Made by a program: the position numbers and the translations under genes. This document shows, piece by piece, positions 22,856-33,797 of a stretch of DNA of 64,000 nucleotides. The stretch lies in NCBI RefSeq assembly GCF_024763615.1, contig NC_077223.1:82212627-82276626 (forward strand), in the 5' to 3' direction. Below the pieces are notes generated by a model. That model did no database searches, was not told the origin of the DNA, and saw only the letters and a program-made list of their open reading frames with translations. The first letter of the stretch is position 1. Every line of letters starts with the position of its first letter. The stretch is from Phlebotomus papatasi (lineage: Eukaryota > Arthropoda > Insecta > Diptera > Psychodidae).

Positions 22856-24600
22856 TAAAGCAGAACTCTTTGGTCTTAGCATGTAGCAAATACGAAAATT
22901 TTACGTTTGCAGTAGGATCTTCCCAACGTTCCCAACCCATTAACTCCAACGTCCGTCGCATTTGTAATTTCCGTAACTTCCGCGACGTAACAAAGAGAGT
23001 TCCTCAGTAATTTCCGTAGGCAATGAACCAGAAACTCTCACTAGTACCAACCCTCCTTGTCTGGGCACTTCAGCAAAAATGCCGCACATTTTCTAGTGAC
23101 ACCTTCACCGATGATCACTTTTCTCGGCACTCCATTAAACGGCTCACGTGTCAACAACCGGTTAATTGGCTAGTGTGAGAGATTACGTAATTTAATTTAT
23201 TAAACAAACTCTCACACTCTTTTATTGGGTGTATCGATTTGGATTTATCCCAATCGGGAGATTAGGCATTTTTGGCAAAAACAAGTAAAAATCCATCCCA
23301 CGTACCCAGTGAGAAGTCATCTATTGTGCTCACAATTCGGAGATCTTAATCTTTTGGGTGAAACACCTTTTGGAAACTTTTGGGAAAAAAAAGAACTCAC
23401 CAACTGACAACGTAGAGATTTCGTGCAGGTCCTATCTCGAAGTGATGAAAAGTCCTCCAGTGGAATCAATCATCGTGGAAAATTTATTCACCCACCAAGG
23501 AAATGTTCTTCTTCCCAAAAGCACTATTATTCACTTTTAATGGTCCTTTTATGCAAAAGTGGTCAGAGAAGGTTCTCTCTCTTCTCTTAAGAAGGAAAAA
23601 TTGCGTGACACTGTCTAATTTAACTTTCTAGGCGTTTTTCTTTTCAATAATCCAAATATTTTTCCAACTTCCACATTCACCAAAAAAAAATCCGAAAAGA
23701 AACTCGAAATCGGCTTTATGAACTCTGTCAATTTTCCAGGGTAAGTTATCACACCAATTTTCTCACTGTGACTTTTCTTGGTTCTTTGGTCCGAAGAGTT
23801 CCTCAATTTACTCAAAAAACCACTCGATTGAGGAAACTCACCCCTGCGTTACTCGGACATGAAAACACTGTTTGGGGTCCCCCTTTTTTACACTCTTGCA
23901 CGCTTTTCCTCTTTTTTTTTCAGAAGTTCTCTAACGGTGGAGGCAGCATAAATTCAACAATCAATACGTTACAACCATTTGACGTAGCACGCGATCAAAT
24001 GGAAAATTCATGGGAGTTTAGGGCTAAATTCCACCCCCTGCCAAAAAGAAAAACAAAAACTAATTCAATTGTCCACCGAAAAGTCCAATGATTTTCCACA
24101 GGTGAATCTCTCACAAACAACAGTTTTTTGACCAATTTTCCTCGGTGAATTAATCACAAAACATCATACACTCTATTTCCTCCGAAATTCACCATAAATG
24201 TCGGTTTATTTCGAAAAAGAATCCAAATCTGCGTGCAATACCGAATTAGAGAGTATTTTTTAATTTTTTTCGAGTGAAAACAGCACTGAAAAACTTTTTC
24301 TTTAATTAAAAATCACACTGCGATTTAATCTCCCAGGGATTAACGTTTTGTCTCTCAGTACCGTTAATGGATTACAATTTTTGCCAGACAGCCTAAGAGC
24401 AAAAATTTTTCTGGAAAAACACAATCCGTAAGGGAAAAAAAACTTTCTTTATTGCAAGCCCGAAAAAACGACAATTAACTTCGAAAACAAAAAGAAAGAT
24501 AATTTGGCGAAAAGAGAAGTTCGGTTTCGGGTGAAATGAATCACTTTTTGTTTCGTCAAACGATGTCACTCAGGTGCGTATTATTTGAGAACATTTGAAG
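22856..24600. other. Repeat-free island, no gene recognised
   Basis: A comparatively conserved-looking, less AT-rich stretch. A donor-like AGG|GTAAGT occurs on the plus strand at about 23739-23747. Frames at 23225-23407, 23358-23540 and 23768-24091 (plus) have no domain. Together with the GAGA-rich block that follows, it could contain an untranslated first exon. That is inference only. Confidence 0.35.
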
Positions 24601-24639
24601 TCTCCAAGAGGTACGATCGATCGACACGAGTTACCGGAG

Positions 24640-25200
24640 ATGACTACAGAAAAACCGTCTGCACTCATTGGAGTCCAACACAAAACTGTCCTATGTTGGC
24701 ACTTTGAGAGAGAGAACTAACTTCCACCAAAATAATTCTCTGCAATAATCCAAAACACTCACACCAACACAACAATTCCTTCTTCCGTTTCACCGGCGAG
24801 AGAGAAAAGTTGCCAAACACCAATATTCTCCCGTGAGCAAAAAAAAACATTCTCTCAGTGCAGAAGAGAGAGAACAAGAGAGAATAGCAGCAGCTGGAAC
24901 ATCGGAAGTCTCTCTGTGTGCATAGAAAAACAGCAGCAATGTGAGACAGCTGCTGGCGCTTTGGCAAAAGCACGTGGTCTGCATGAGAGAAACAACCCAA
25001 TATCGCTAACCGTTTGACCGTCAAAGAGCGAAAGAGACACAGAGAGAGGAAGTACCAGGTGAAATAGCGATAGTGCAGTGAGAGAGGAAAGCTCCTCCCA
25101 GCGAGAGAGACGGCTCTCTCGCAAATTAACCATGTGCAGAGCTTTCTCTCCCACTCTCTCGGGTGGTCGATGCACAACACAAAAAAAAACTATCAAAGAA
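24640..25200. promoter_or_regulatory. GAGA-rich promoter-like block
   Basis: GAGAG/CTCTC words are dense on both strands, with runs such as GAGAGAGAACAAGAGAGAAT near 24866 and GCGAGAGAGACGGCTCTCTC near 25100, plus CTCTCCCACTCTCTCGGG near 25147. In insects, GAGA-factor sites mark promoters and enhancers, and this is the strongest such cluster in the window. A 171-codon minus frame (24665-25180) spans the block. Its low-complexity composition and overlap with other frames make a real protein unlikely. TSS and direction cannot be fixed. Confidence 0.35.
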
Positions 25201-25511
25201 GCTAAAAAAAAGTCGTGGCTAAACTGCCAAGTTCAAATAAATCAAAATCACCTCGTCATTGAAATTTAATTGCACTTGCGGGTTTATTGCAGTGAACTTT
25301 CCACGAAATTTCCCACGCACTTGAGGAAATTCTGATGGAAAATGGACTTTTGCAAGAAGTGAAGGAAATGACCAAAAGCACCTGCAAAATACCTATCAGA
25401 AATGTTGACAATCTCTATATGACAAATGCAATTTGACAGGTTTTTTTGACAGTAATTTAAATATCAGGCATATTGAGTTTGAGTTGATAATGTGGATTAA
25501 TATGTGAATCA
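25201..25511. other. Short unique stretch
   Basis: No gene is visible. Contains a few TGACA/TGTCA words near 25405-25450. Confidence 0.35.
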
Positions 25512-25568
25512 GGGGAAAAAAGCCCATGCTTTGCATGGTCCCAAGCTTCATAATGATTAAAATTCAGC
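25512..25568 (+). mobile_element. Solo terminal repeat of the 26702 MITE family
   Basis: GGGGAAAAAAGCCCATGCTT through GGTCCCAAGCTTCATAATGA matches the left 55 bp of the element at 26702-26919. No partner end is present before the next element at 25592, so this is a truncated copy. Confidence 0.7.
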
Positions 25569-25591
25569 CTCAGGCACCTGATTTTCCGATA

Positions 25592-25789
25592 GGGTACGAT
25601 GGGTAATTTGGAATCATGTCTATTTTGGAATTTTGAGATTGTCTCACTGTTTCAAATGGTCAAAGAGAAAAAGGAAACCACGAAGAAGTACTAGTCCTTC
25701 TACGTTGCTTTTCCTTGTCTTCTTAAAGCATCTTAAGCTGTTTCACGCAGTTCCAAATTAGATATGATTCCAAATTACCCCGTCTTACC
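25592..25789. mobile_element. 198-bp MITE, GGGTACGATGGGTAATTTGG ends
   Basis: The left end GGGTACGATGGGTAATTTGG and the reversed right end GGTAAGACGGGGTAATTTGG match and continue into AATCATGTCT/AATCATATCT and a further TTTTGGAA/TTTGGAACT. TA precedes the left end. Non-coding. Confidence 0.8.
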
Positions 25790-25921
25790 ACACCTTTTTG
25801 AAAACGCAGTTCCTTGAGGTGAAGAAGATTATTTAGAACAAATTCATCTGAAGTCAAAAAAGCAAATTCTTCCTATTAGATGATGAGTTAAACTAGGGAT
25901 AACTACTGTGGATAATAGATA

Positions 25922-26141
25922 CAGTAGACTCTCGCTCAATCGGCTCTTTTTCTATCGGGCGAACAATTTTGTTGACAATTTTCACGTTTAATTATGAAGC
26001 TAATTTGCTATTCACCTATTTTATCGTGATTCTTTTTAATTGAGTGCTTTTTGTGGAATTTACAAAGGCTTTGGCGCCCAAATCTATCGATAAACCGGAT
26101 GACATTTTGCCAGAAATGCCCAATTGAGAGAGAGACTACTG
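25922..26141. mobile_element. pogo/Tigger-like MITE, copy 1
   Basis: Left terminus CAGTAGACTCTCGCTCAATC and reversed right terminus CAGTAGTCTCTCTCTCAATT, with TA on both sides (25920-25921 and 26142-26143). CAG starts and TA targets fit pogo-like members of the Tc1/mariner group. A second copy lies in opposite orientation at 57581-57810 and shares the interior, including TTTATCGTGATTC. About 220 bp, no transposase. Confidence 0.85.
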
Positions 26142-26188
26142 TAAAAGTTTTGGTGTCCCATAGTAGTGCAAACAAAACGAGTAATAGT

Positions 26189-26530
26189 CATCATCATCAT
26201 TTTCAACCGCTTAGCCCTATTGGGGTCGCGAGACTCCAGAGTATGTTCCATTATTCTGGTGCCCTCCGACCCCGGAACCAGCGGTTGAAACAACACCTTG
26301 TCCGTTGTGTCGCGTAGATCGTAGGCCTCCTTACCCAGGAGACACGAGTTTTGGGGTGGTCCGTAGTTTAGTTTTTACTGAAGACTTCTCGAAGACGCAA
26401 AGATGCCGATACGCCTATAGCTCCAAACAAACTATAGCCAGTTCAAGAACTAATTGCAGCCATTCCCTATCCGCCACCCGGGACCCGGAACGCGCCCGAT
26501 GTGTACCCCAACCATACTGAATAAAAGTGC
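26189..26530 (-). mobile_element. LINE-like 3' untranslated tail
   Basis: On the minus strand the segment ends CGACCCCAATAGGGCTAAGC, GGTTGAAAATGA and a (TGA)n tail (plus strand TCATCATCATCAT at about 26188). The same 3' terminus closes the LINE fragment at 62206-62414. The GC-rich sequence upstream (plus 26240-26515) has no open frame of note and is taken as 3' untranslated region. The upstream limit is approximate. A 5'-truncated non-LTR retrotransposon insertion is the simplest reading. Confidence 0.6.
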
Positions 26531-26701
26531 ACCCAGGAATAATCCGACTTGATGGTCGGGAATGAAAATGTAAAATTTAAATGTTTTTCAGTCTCGGAAA
26601 TATTCAGAATGAGGAATCCAGAATGCCCACTAGAACAATATCTAAAGCATATCTAAGAAAGTGAGGGAATCGATAGTTTAGTACCCTAGAAATTTCGTGT
26701 A

Positions 26702-26919
26702 GGGGAAAGTGCCCGTGCTTCACACAGTCCCAAGCTTTACAATGACTAAAGTTTTCGTATGTTTTTCAATAAATGTGACTTATCTCATCTATATTTTAAA
26801 AACCGGGGGAAAGTGTCTTGTTTTTAAAATATATTGCAGAGTCGCATGTATTCAGAAACTTATGGAAAAATTAAGACATTATAAAGCTTGGAACCGTTCA
26901 AAGCAAGGGTACTTTCCCC
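26702..26919. mobile_element. 218-bp Tc1/mariner-like MITE, GGGGAAAGT ends
   Basis: The left end GGGGAAAGTGCCCGTGCTTC and reversed right end GGGGAAAGTACCCTTGCTTT continue into AGTCCCAAGCTTTACAATGA / GGTTCCAAGCTTTATAATGT, giving repeats of about 47 bp. TA flanks both ends (26700-26701, 26920-26921). A solo end of the same family lies at 25512. Confidence 0.9.
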
Positions 26920-26940
26920 TAGTAATTTATTTGTATAGGA

Positions 26941-27216
26941 GCCGGGTGGGTTCCGGCCAAAATCCCGAAAGCCAAAATCCCGAACGCCAAAATCCCGAAA
27001 GTCAAAATCCCGAATAGACCAAAATCTCGAATTCTTAAAAGTGTCATAGCTACTCCCACGATTGGACCAGCGCTTGCTGGAGGCAAAGAGAAATCTTCTG
27101 TGTCTTGGGAAATCATTCTGAACATTTTCCTCCATATAATTTTATCCCTTTCACGATTTTGAACATTTGGGATTTTGACTTTCGGGATTTTGATTTTCGG
27201 TATTTTGGCTGCCACC
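26941..27216. mobile_element. Foldback element with tandem CAAAATCCCGAA subrepeats
   Basis: Left side: four imperfect repeats of CAAAATCCCGAA(A/C)GC from 26958 to 27030. Right side: the same word inverted (GGGATTTTGACTTTC and variants) from about 27167 to 27209. The outer sequences CCGGGTGGGTTCCGG and CCACCGGAACCGGG also look inverted. About 130 bp of unrelated sequence lies between. It abuts an RNase H remnant, so it may have inserted into a LINE. Confidence 0.65.
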
Positions 27217-27432
27217 GGAACCGGGTACCACCGTTCGGAACACGGAATTGGCGGGTCAGTGCCACTCGGCCGGTATACTACTGTACTCCAGGCCGAGATC
27301 ACAATAATTCTAATTGGGATACAAATCCTGGCTGAATCTGGTGTTTCTAGCAAGAAGATAAACATATTCTCTGATAGTAGAGTTGCTTTACTCTCCATAT
27401 CAAGATCAGGAAACAAATGCCGCTTCCTTACT
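27217..27432 (+). pseudogene. RNase H domain remnant of a non-LTR retrotransposon
   Basis: The plus frame from 27217 reads GTGYHRSEHGIGGSVPLG, then RYTTVLQAEI, then KKINIFSDSRVALLSI about 25 residues later. QAE and SDS, correctly spaced, are the glutamate and second aspartate signatures of the RNase H domain that LINEs of the I/Jockey/Loa type place after reverse transcriptase. The expected first aspartate (TDGS-type) lies upstream and is missing, replaced by the foldback element at 26941-27216. The frame stays open to 27555, but beyond about 27432 it shows no WVPGH/GNE-type end. This is a broken fragment. RNase H family assignment is firm; the LINE clade is not. Confidence 0.7.
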
Positions 27433-27800
27433 AGTGATCGAGCGCCGGAAAATGTTAGAAGCAGTTGTTTAAAAGGTCTTGGAAGTCTTGACAAGCCTGA
27501 ACCGAATCCAATCACTTATGAACCAGTATTGAACCGGTTCATAACCGCTACGTAATTTTATTTTTGTCCGAAAATCAATTATAGTTACCATTACTAATTA
27601 TTATGGTATTATGGATTATGTTTTGAGTGTTTTGATAATAATTTTGAGATAATGTACCGGTTATGAATGAACCGATAAGAAATTTTTGTCCGAAAATCAA
27701 TTTTATTGCTCTTTAATAAGAATCCTTTGAGTGATTTATGAATCGGTTCAAATCGATTGACAACCGGTAAACGTCATATGATGCGAAACTACTTTTGCGG
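27433..27800. repeat. Stretch with GAACCGGTTCATAACCG-type words
   Basis: Near-palindromic GAACCGGTTC and GGTTCATAACCG / CCGGTTATGAATGAACCG occur around 27530, 27657 and 27740. TTTTTGTCCGAAAATCAATT is repeated at about 27564 and 27686. This looks like an old duplicated unit of about 122 bp, non-coding. Confidence 0.5.
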
Positions 27801-29099
27801 TGTAGTATCTAAATTACGAGTTCGAGACTAAAGCCTTTGATGCTATGTTACCTCTTTTTCGATAAAAAATGGCTCGATAATCACAAATTAATTCCAAAAT
27901 TTATCTAACCCGAATAAATTGATCTGTGTTTAAATTTTAAAAGAAGGGTTAAAATTTTGATTTTAAACCGATAATAACTGACGATCAATGTGATTCTGTC
28001 CTTAGTTCAAAAATGTAAAACCTACTCGAAAACATGACCCCTAAGGGCATCAAGCAATTAAATTTTGAGACTAAAAATATAAACAGGTGCTGGGATTTGC
28101 ATTTACTTTGAGAATATTCTAACACGATAAAAGGTGTGGAAATCCCTTGAGGTGAAAATGACGATTTGTAAGTACCACAAAAATTTATTTATGTGGCAAG
28201 CAAAACAAATTGAGGTGTGTATCCCATCATGAAGTGCTAGTAATAACAAAATTTTTGTAGTGCAGTAAATAATTTTCTTCCCTGGGGTATTACCGCCTAT
28301 TCCAGCTAATGTTGTCTCTGCCATCCCAAAACGCATCCCAATGCTAAATAAATGAAGAGATTTACATTTGCTGGAACAGAAAGTGTTTATAGTGTGTTTT
28401 CTAGCTCTTGTTACCCAAAGTCCCGCACATCTTTAATGCCTTAGAGCCCATCTCTCATCGAGCCCATGTGCACCTTCTTGGGAAGCCCCAAAGTCACCGG
28501 AGAAGTTGAAAATCAAACAAACTGTCAAAATATAGTTACAGTGAAGGAGACTTGTATATTTTGCCGGCTGCATTCGACACCAACTAATTAACTGTAGGTC
28601 GTCGCTTTGCCCTCATTTTCACTATAAAATTAACAGAGAGTGCCCAACAAGTATCTCTAGGAACTAATTGCATTTTCATTTAAAGGAACATACAGAGAAA
28701 TATTCAAATTTTCCTCCACAAACAAAATCCCAGAGAGGAAAAATCATTAGCAACTCTTTCTCTAAACATTAACATGATTCTAATTGGGCTTCAGTTACGA
28801 GAACGTTAATTTTCAAAAGGTGTTTTACTCCATTAAATGTTTGTTTAGTTAGTTCGCCACAGGGAGAAAATAAAATGGATCATTGCAGCATCATAAATGC
28901 GGTATGCATCTAAATTGGCAAATTTACTGCTAGCACAAGTCATTTGTTAGTCTTCAATAATGCAAAGAACAGCATGTTATTCTAAAACAAAGTTTCTTAA
29001 TAATCCTTGCCCAGGGACGGTGGTTCTGTCAGGAGTGACAGAAAAAAGACGCTTTTGAGCACATTAGTTAATTGATTAATATCTTATTTGTTTCCAAAG
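27801..29099. other. Unique AT-rich sequence, nothing recognised
   Basis: No repeat family, domain or RNA gene is visible. The 77-codon minus frame at 28103-28336 has no recognisable feature. Confidence 0.4.
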
Positions 29100-29170
29100 A
29101 TCTAGTGGTGAAATAGGTAAGAGCCTCAGCTATTGATCGAAGAGATCCCTGGTTCGACTGTTTCGGTTTT
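29100..29170 (+). repeat. tRNA-like (SINE head or tRNA pseudogene) sequence
   Basis: GATCTAGTGGTGAAATAGG resembles a pol III A box and CTGGTTCGACTG, about 45 bases later, resembles a B box. AAGAGCCTCAGCTATTGATC lies between, as in tRNA-derived SINE heads. Acceptor arms do not pair, so it is not a functional tRNA. A reversed B-box-like GGGGTTCGAGTTTC is at about 29297-29310. Confidence 0.4.
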
Positions 29171-29323
29171 GCGAAGGGGTCCATCCCGGTTAAGTTATTT
29201 GTTAATATGCAATAGAACATCCCCACAGAGGAATTAGGTTTTCTAAAAACCGAGATTTTAAAGCTTGCTTTTTGATTTTTGTGATCTGAAATGGACTCGA
29301 AACTCGAACCCCAGGCTCTTGAA

Positions 29324-29938
29324 TTTTAGATAGGCAAACTGACAGTTTTGGTACAGAATTGTACTGAAACAATTTTTGAATTTTTTTAGTTCAGATTTTC
29401 CATTTTAAAACTGCTTTCAAATGATAAAAAAGTTAAAGTACGTCTTGTTTTATGCAGGCAATCTGTTTATCATAATTTTGGTACAGAACTGTACTAAAAC
29501 AATATTTTCAATTTTTTAAGCTGTTGATTTTCTAATATAAAATCAATTCCAAAAGGGAAAAGAATTGAAATGTATCTTATTTTAGAAACTAATGAAATTA
29601 TCATCAAGTTAGTACAGTATTGTACTAAATCAATCTGTATTATTTTTTAAGTATTTTTTTACTTATATATATATATTATTTTCGAAACTAAAAACTAAAA
29701 TATTCCTTTTTAGAGCAGGATATTGAATTAAAGTTGCTTTTGCATGGAGATGTACTAAAGTTTGAAATTTTAGATGCTCATTTGCTTTTACTACAAAGTA
29801 CTTTTAAAAATGAGTAAAATATTTTTTTCTTCTTTTTAATCGCTTATGTGATTATTTTATCTGTACTAAAACAAAATTTGAAATTTTTAACGTTGGGATA
29901 AATTCTAAATATCTTCCCAAAATGCAGAGAATAATAAT
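29324..29938 (-). repeat. Left arm of 4.5-kb inverted repeat (GTAC array)
   Basis: About 615 bp that is the reverse complement of 33178-33797 with moderate divergence. It starts TTTTAGATAGGCAAACTGAC and ends near CTTCCCAAAATGCAGA. The arm is itself a tandem array: palindromic cores GTACAGAATTGTAC (29351), GTACAGAACTGTAC (29481) and GTACAGTATTGTAC (29612), then half-cores at 29752 and 29873, spaced about 120-140 bp. Confidence 0.85.
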
Positions 29939-30292
29939 ATTCAACTGATTCAACGAATCCAACTAATTCTGAATTTCTGAAGCAGATGATCATGAGGTCA
30001 CTATCAGAGATGCCTATAATGTGGTTATCAATCCTCTGAGTCGAAACCCTGGGTCTGCTAGTAACGTTTTCTAGATGTACTCGAAAATCATTATCATATA
30101 AATTTCAACGATTTTCTATGTCCTGTCATGATTTTCCATAAAATTAAACAATTGACGACACAAATTCTTTCTAGCAGTATTTCTAGACGATTATCCATTA
30201 TTTAACTTGTTCTATTTTGCCACTTTAACCTGAATTATAAAGATAATGTAACAAAAAAAAATACATTTTTTATTATTATTTAGGGGAAGTGC
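29939..30292. other. AT-rich spacer inside the large inverted repeat
   Basis: No gene or repeat is recognised. Confidence 0.4.
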
Positions 30293-31349
30293 TTATAATT
30301 TTGGACAGTCTGCTTATAAGCATCGAAGTTCCAAGTTTGAAGTGCGATATTTTCTATACTAATTGACATTTCTTGTTACTCTCTTTTCAGAAGGGTTGTT
30401 TTGAAACTTGGCAAGGGTTTATTGTCTTTGTTTTTACTAAAATTAGTTTTAATACATTTAAAAATCAACTGATATGTAGAGGTGACCTTGGCTCTTATTT
30501 TGGACAACTTGTTTATTAATTTGGCCAATTTGGCTGTAAATTTGGACAGCTAATCCGCCTCAATAGGATGCCCATTGTTCTTCATTTGATGAACCAATCT
30601 TACCAAGTCCTCTTCCTGTTCATGTAAGGGAAACGTAGAATGTCACAGAAGCCCGGAAACTTTCCATATCATTCATTAAAGTGAGTTGACTTCGATACTC
30701 CAAGTACGTGCAGATTCGCTCATTCCCTGACCTTTCCGGGAGCCTTTCAAGGCATTTTTCGCTACATCTCTTTCGTAGAGATGATGCTCCTTTGTTTCTC
30801 CAGGCATTTGTCCAACCTAAACATCACAAAAGCTAAAACTTCACGAAATTTCGTGAGAAAAACACCTGTCCAAAATAAGAATCATCACCTCACTGGTGAA
30901 TGTCTTAAAAAATTTCCCATTTTTCACACGAAAAATATAATTCACAAGGCAAATCTCACTTCAGGTCAAATGTACAAATCATCAGTAACGTGAATCAACA
31001 CAATATTCAATGAATATTCAATAATATCACTCAAAAACAGCGAACAAACTTTGTTAGTACTTCACCAAAACTAAATAAGACTGAAGTAAGCCACGAAGTT
31101 CTGTCATATTTCTCGTAAGCAATTGCTCACACTGAATTTTCAACAAAGCAATTTCAACTCAAATCATATTCAAATTTTAACGTATTTAGTGTTAAAATCT
31201 TCCAAAAAGAACAAATATTTAGATAGAATTCATTATTCATCAAATATTGGAATAAAAATCCATCATTTTAATCAATTTATTTTTAGTGTCCAATTTTACC
31301 CTCAAAGTGTCCAAATTTAGAAACTGTCCAAAATTATGAGCACTTACCT
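30293..31349. mobile_element. 1.06-kb Tc1/mariner-like non-autonomous element
   Basis: The left end GGGGAAGTGCTTATAATTTT and reversed right end AGGTAAGTGCTCATAATTTT continue into GGACAGT on both sides, with TA at 30291-30292 and 31350-31351. Subterminal TTTGGACA/TGTCCAAA words recur inside (about 30509, 30540, 30867, 31290, 31310), which may be binding sites for the mobilising transposase. The frames inside (30781-30993, 31123-31320) show no transposase motif. Confidence 0.75.
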
Positions 31350-32757
31350 TATCATCACTTTTGTTTTCATAAATTAACCATTGCAAATTTTAGAAAATAT
31401 GAAAACCCACGATTTACCCCTCAAATGACATAATTTCAAAATAAAATTTGGTAAAAAGAATCTATTTGTACAGATTTGGGCATTTTGAGTAACTTTTTCG
31501 AATGTGTCAATTAATTTGTGGCAGATGAAAAATGCTCAACTTTAGGAAAACAATTATTTATAATATGAAACAAAATGAATTATTTTTTATTTAAATGCAT
31601 AATTATCTATGTATTATAGGCAACCTATTTACAAAAAAGAAAAATTTTAAAAAGTCATTTTTTCTATCATTTTCTCCACCTGGTTTCTCGAACATAAATT
31701 TGTCAAGAAACTTATGGCCGACAATGTATCCAAATATTAGACACATTAACAAATGATTAGCATTTTCAAAACATACCTTCTCTTTTCAATTCAAAAATAA
31801 ACTCCATTATTATAATGTATTTATAATGAATTAAGTTTATTTTGCCAAGTTCAATTAAAAAGAAAACAATTGTTTATACTTTTTATTTCTTTTTATTAAA
31901 GCGTAAACAATCGAGTGCGAAAATAATTTGAAATTTCACCGAAATTGCGAATAAAAATGGTATCATTGAGTGAAAGGCTGGTTGGATGAATTTCTTTTAA
32001 ATTAGTTGAGGCAGAAATTGGATCAAGTAAATAGGAATTAAATTGTAAGATGAAACTGAGAGTTGAATATTGAATTTAGGTGTTGGGGAAATTGTTCGAA
32101 AATAGATTTCCAAGCCGAGTAACATGAAACAGTACGAGATGCAGTGATCCAATTAATTAGTGTGAGAGAAGAAAAGGAATTTCCTTTGGCTGCAACACAA
32201 AGATAGTTTCGCGGTGGAAGAAGTTTCAATTTGTAAAATGAAACTTGGCTGTTTTCCCTTCTTGGGATTGTGGTGTTTACAATTTCGGAGAAAATTCAGG
32301 CGGCTTGCGGTGGTAAGAGGAAAAGAAGTCAATAGAGAGGGTTTAATTATTATAAACACACGCACTCAGTTATAAAATTTCATTGAATTCGACGAATTCG
32401 TGGCGTAATCTTTCTTTTTTTTTCTTGTATTTTACTTGGTGGCGTGAAAGAAGGTGGGTGAAGTAGTAAAATTCATTGAAATTCAATGGAGTTTTTGCTG
32501 TTCTTTAGCTCTATTTGAGTGCAGTTCACATCTGGAAATTGCTACTCAGATATTTGTTTGGATTTTTCCACCTGACAGTTATTGCAACAAAATTGTAACA
32601 TATTTATTCAAAAATGTGCTAATAACCAATGGAAGAATGTTCTCAGAACCATTCGTCAAACTTCTAGAGTTTTCGAATGGACTTCATCAAAGTATCTTTA
32701 AAACCTTTGAAAATAGAGAGAGGATACATTGTGAAATCTTCGAATTTAAAATACGAT
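31350..32757. other. AT-rich sequence, nothing recognised
   Basis: Contains CAATTGTTTATACTTTTTAT-type AT-rich DNA and overlapping chance frames (32038-32365 minus, 32454-32759 plus). No family member visible. Confidence 0.4.
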
Positions 32758-32971
32758 AGGGTAAAGTGGTACAAGTTGGACAGGGCTTTTTTCTTGATAA
32801 ATTTAGTACTTCATTTTTATTTGTATATTTTTAAAGCTTTAATTTTATAATTTTGTTCCTTGTGCTTAAAAAAATTTAATACTGTATTTATCAAGAAAAA
32901 ATCCCTGTCCAACTTGTACCGGCGAATTGTCTAACTTGTAACACTATGTCCAAATTGTATCACTTTACCCT
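32758..32971 (-). mobile_element. Tc1/mariner-like MITE, AGGGTAAAGTG family, copy 2
   Basis: Reverse-orientation copy of the element at 11194-11425: AGGGTAAAGTGGTACAAGTT at the left and ATTGTATCACTTTACCCT at the right, with ACAAGTTAGACAATTCGCCG in the shared subterminal region. TA is readable on both sides if the terminus is taken at GGGTAAAG. It sits within the 4.5-kb inverted repeat. Confidence 0.85.
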
Positions 32972-33177
32972 AGATTTCAAGAAGTTCCAGAGATCGAGAA
33001 ATAACAATCGTTATATATTTAGGGAGAAAAAAATGGAAAAATATCTCAACTCATATTCAAAGCCTTTTCCAAATTATTATTATTTCATACAGAAAATCAC
33101 GATGTTAGAAAATTTAACATTTGTTTGGTATTAGTACAGTTCTGTACTACACCTACTGGAACCTAAAATAAGGAATA

Positions 33178-33797
33178 TTTTTATTATCTTCATTTTGGGA
33201 AGATATTTAGAACTTATCCAAACGCTAAAAATTTCAAACTTTGTTTTAGTACAGATAATAACAATAATCACATAAACTATTAAGAAGAAGATAAGAATAT
33301 TTTACTCATTTTTAAAAGTTATTTGTAGTAAAAGCAAACGAGGATCTACAATTTCAAACTTTAGTTTAGTACATTTCCGTACAAAAGCAACTTTATTTCA
33401 ATTTCCTTCTCTAAAAAGGAATATTTTAGTTTTTAATTTCGAAAGTAATTTGTATATAAGTAAAGAAAAATACTTAAAAATAATACAGATTGATTTAGTA
33501 CAATACTGTACTAACTTGACGGTAATTTCATTAGTTTTTAAAATAAGACACATTCCAATTACTTTTCCTTTTGGAATTGATTTTACATTAGAAAATCAAC
33601 CTCTTAAAAAATTGAAAATATTGTTTCAGTACAGTTCTGTACCAAAATTATGATAAACATTGCCTGCGTAAAACAAGACGTATTTGAACCCATTTACCAT
33701 TTGGAAGCAATTTTAAAGTAGAAAATCTAAATTAAAAAAATGCAAAAATTGTTTCAGTACAATACTGTACCAAAACTGTCAGTTTGCCTATCTAAAA
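33178..33797 (+). repeat. Right arm of 4.5-kb inverted repeat (GTAC array)
   Basis: Inverted copy of 29324-29938; the common centre is near 31561. GTAC cores lie at 33249, 33369, 33498, 33629 and 33757, intervals 115-131 bp. It ends CTGTCAGTTTGCCTATCTAA, the mirror of the left arm's start. Confidence 0.85.

Noticed and set aside
24665..25180. 171-codon minus frame, the longest in the window
   Set aside because: It runs through the GAGA-rich block, has low-complexity composition, overlaps two other frames on the same strand, and shows no domain.
29100..29170. Functional tRNA gene
   Set aside because: Box-like motifs are present but the acceptor stem does not pair and the arms are poor.
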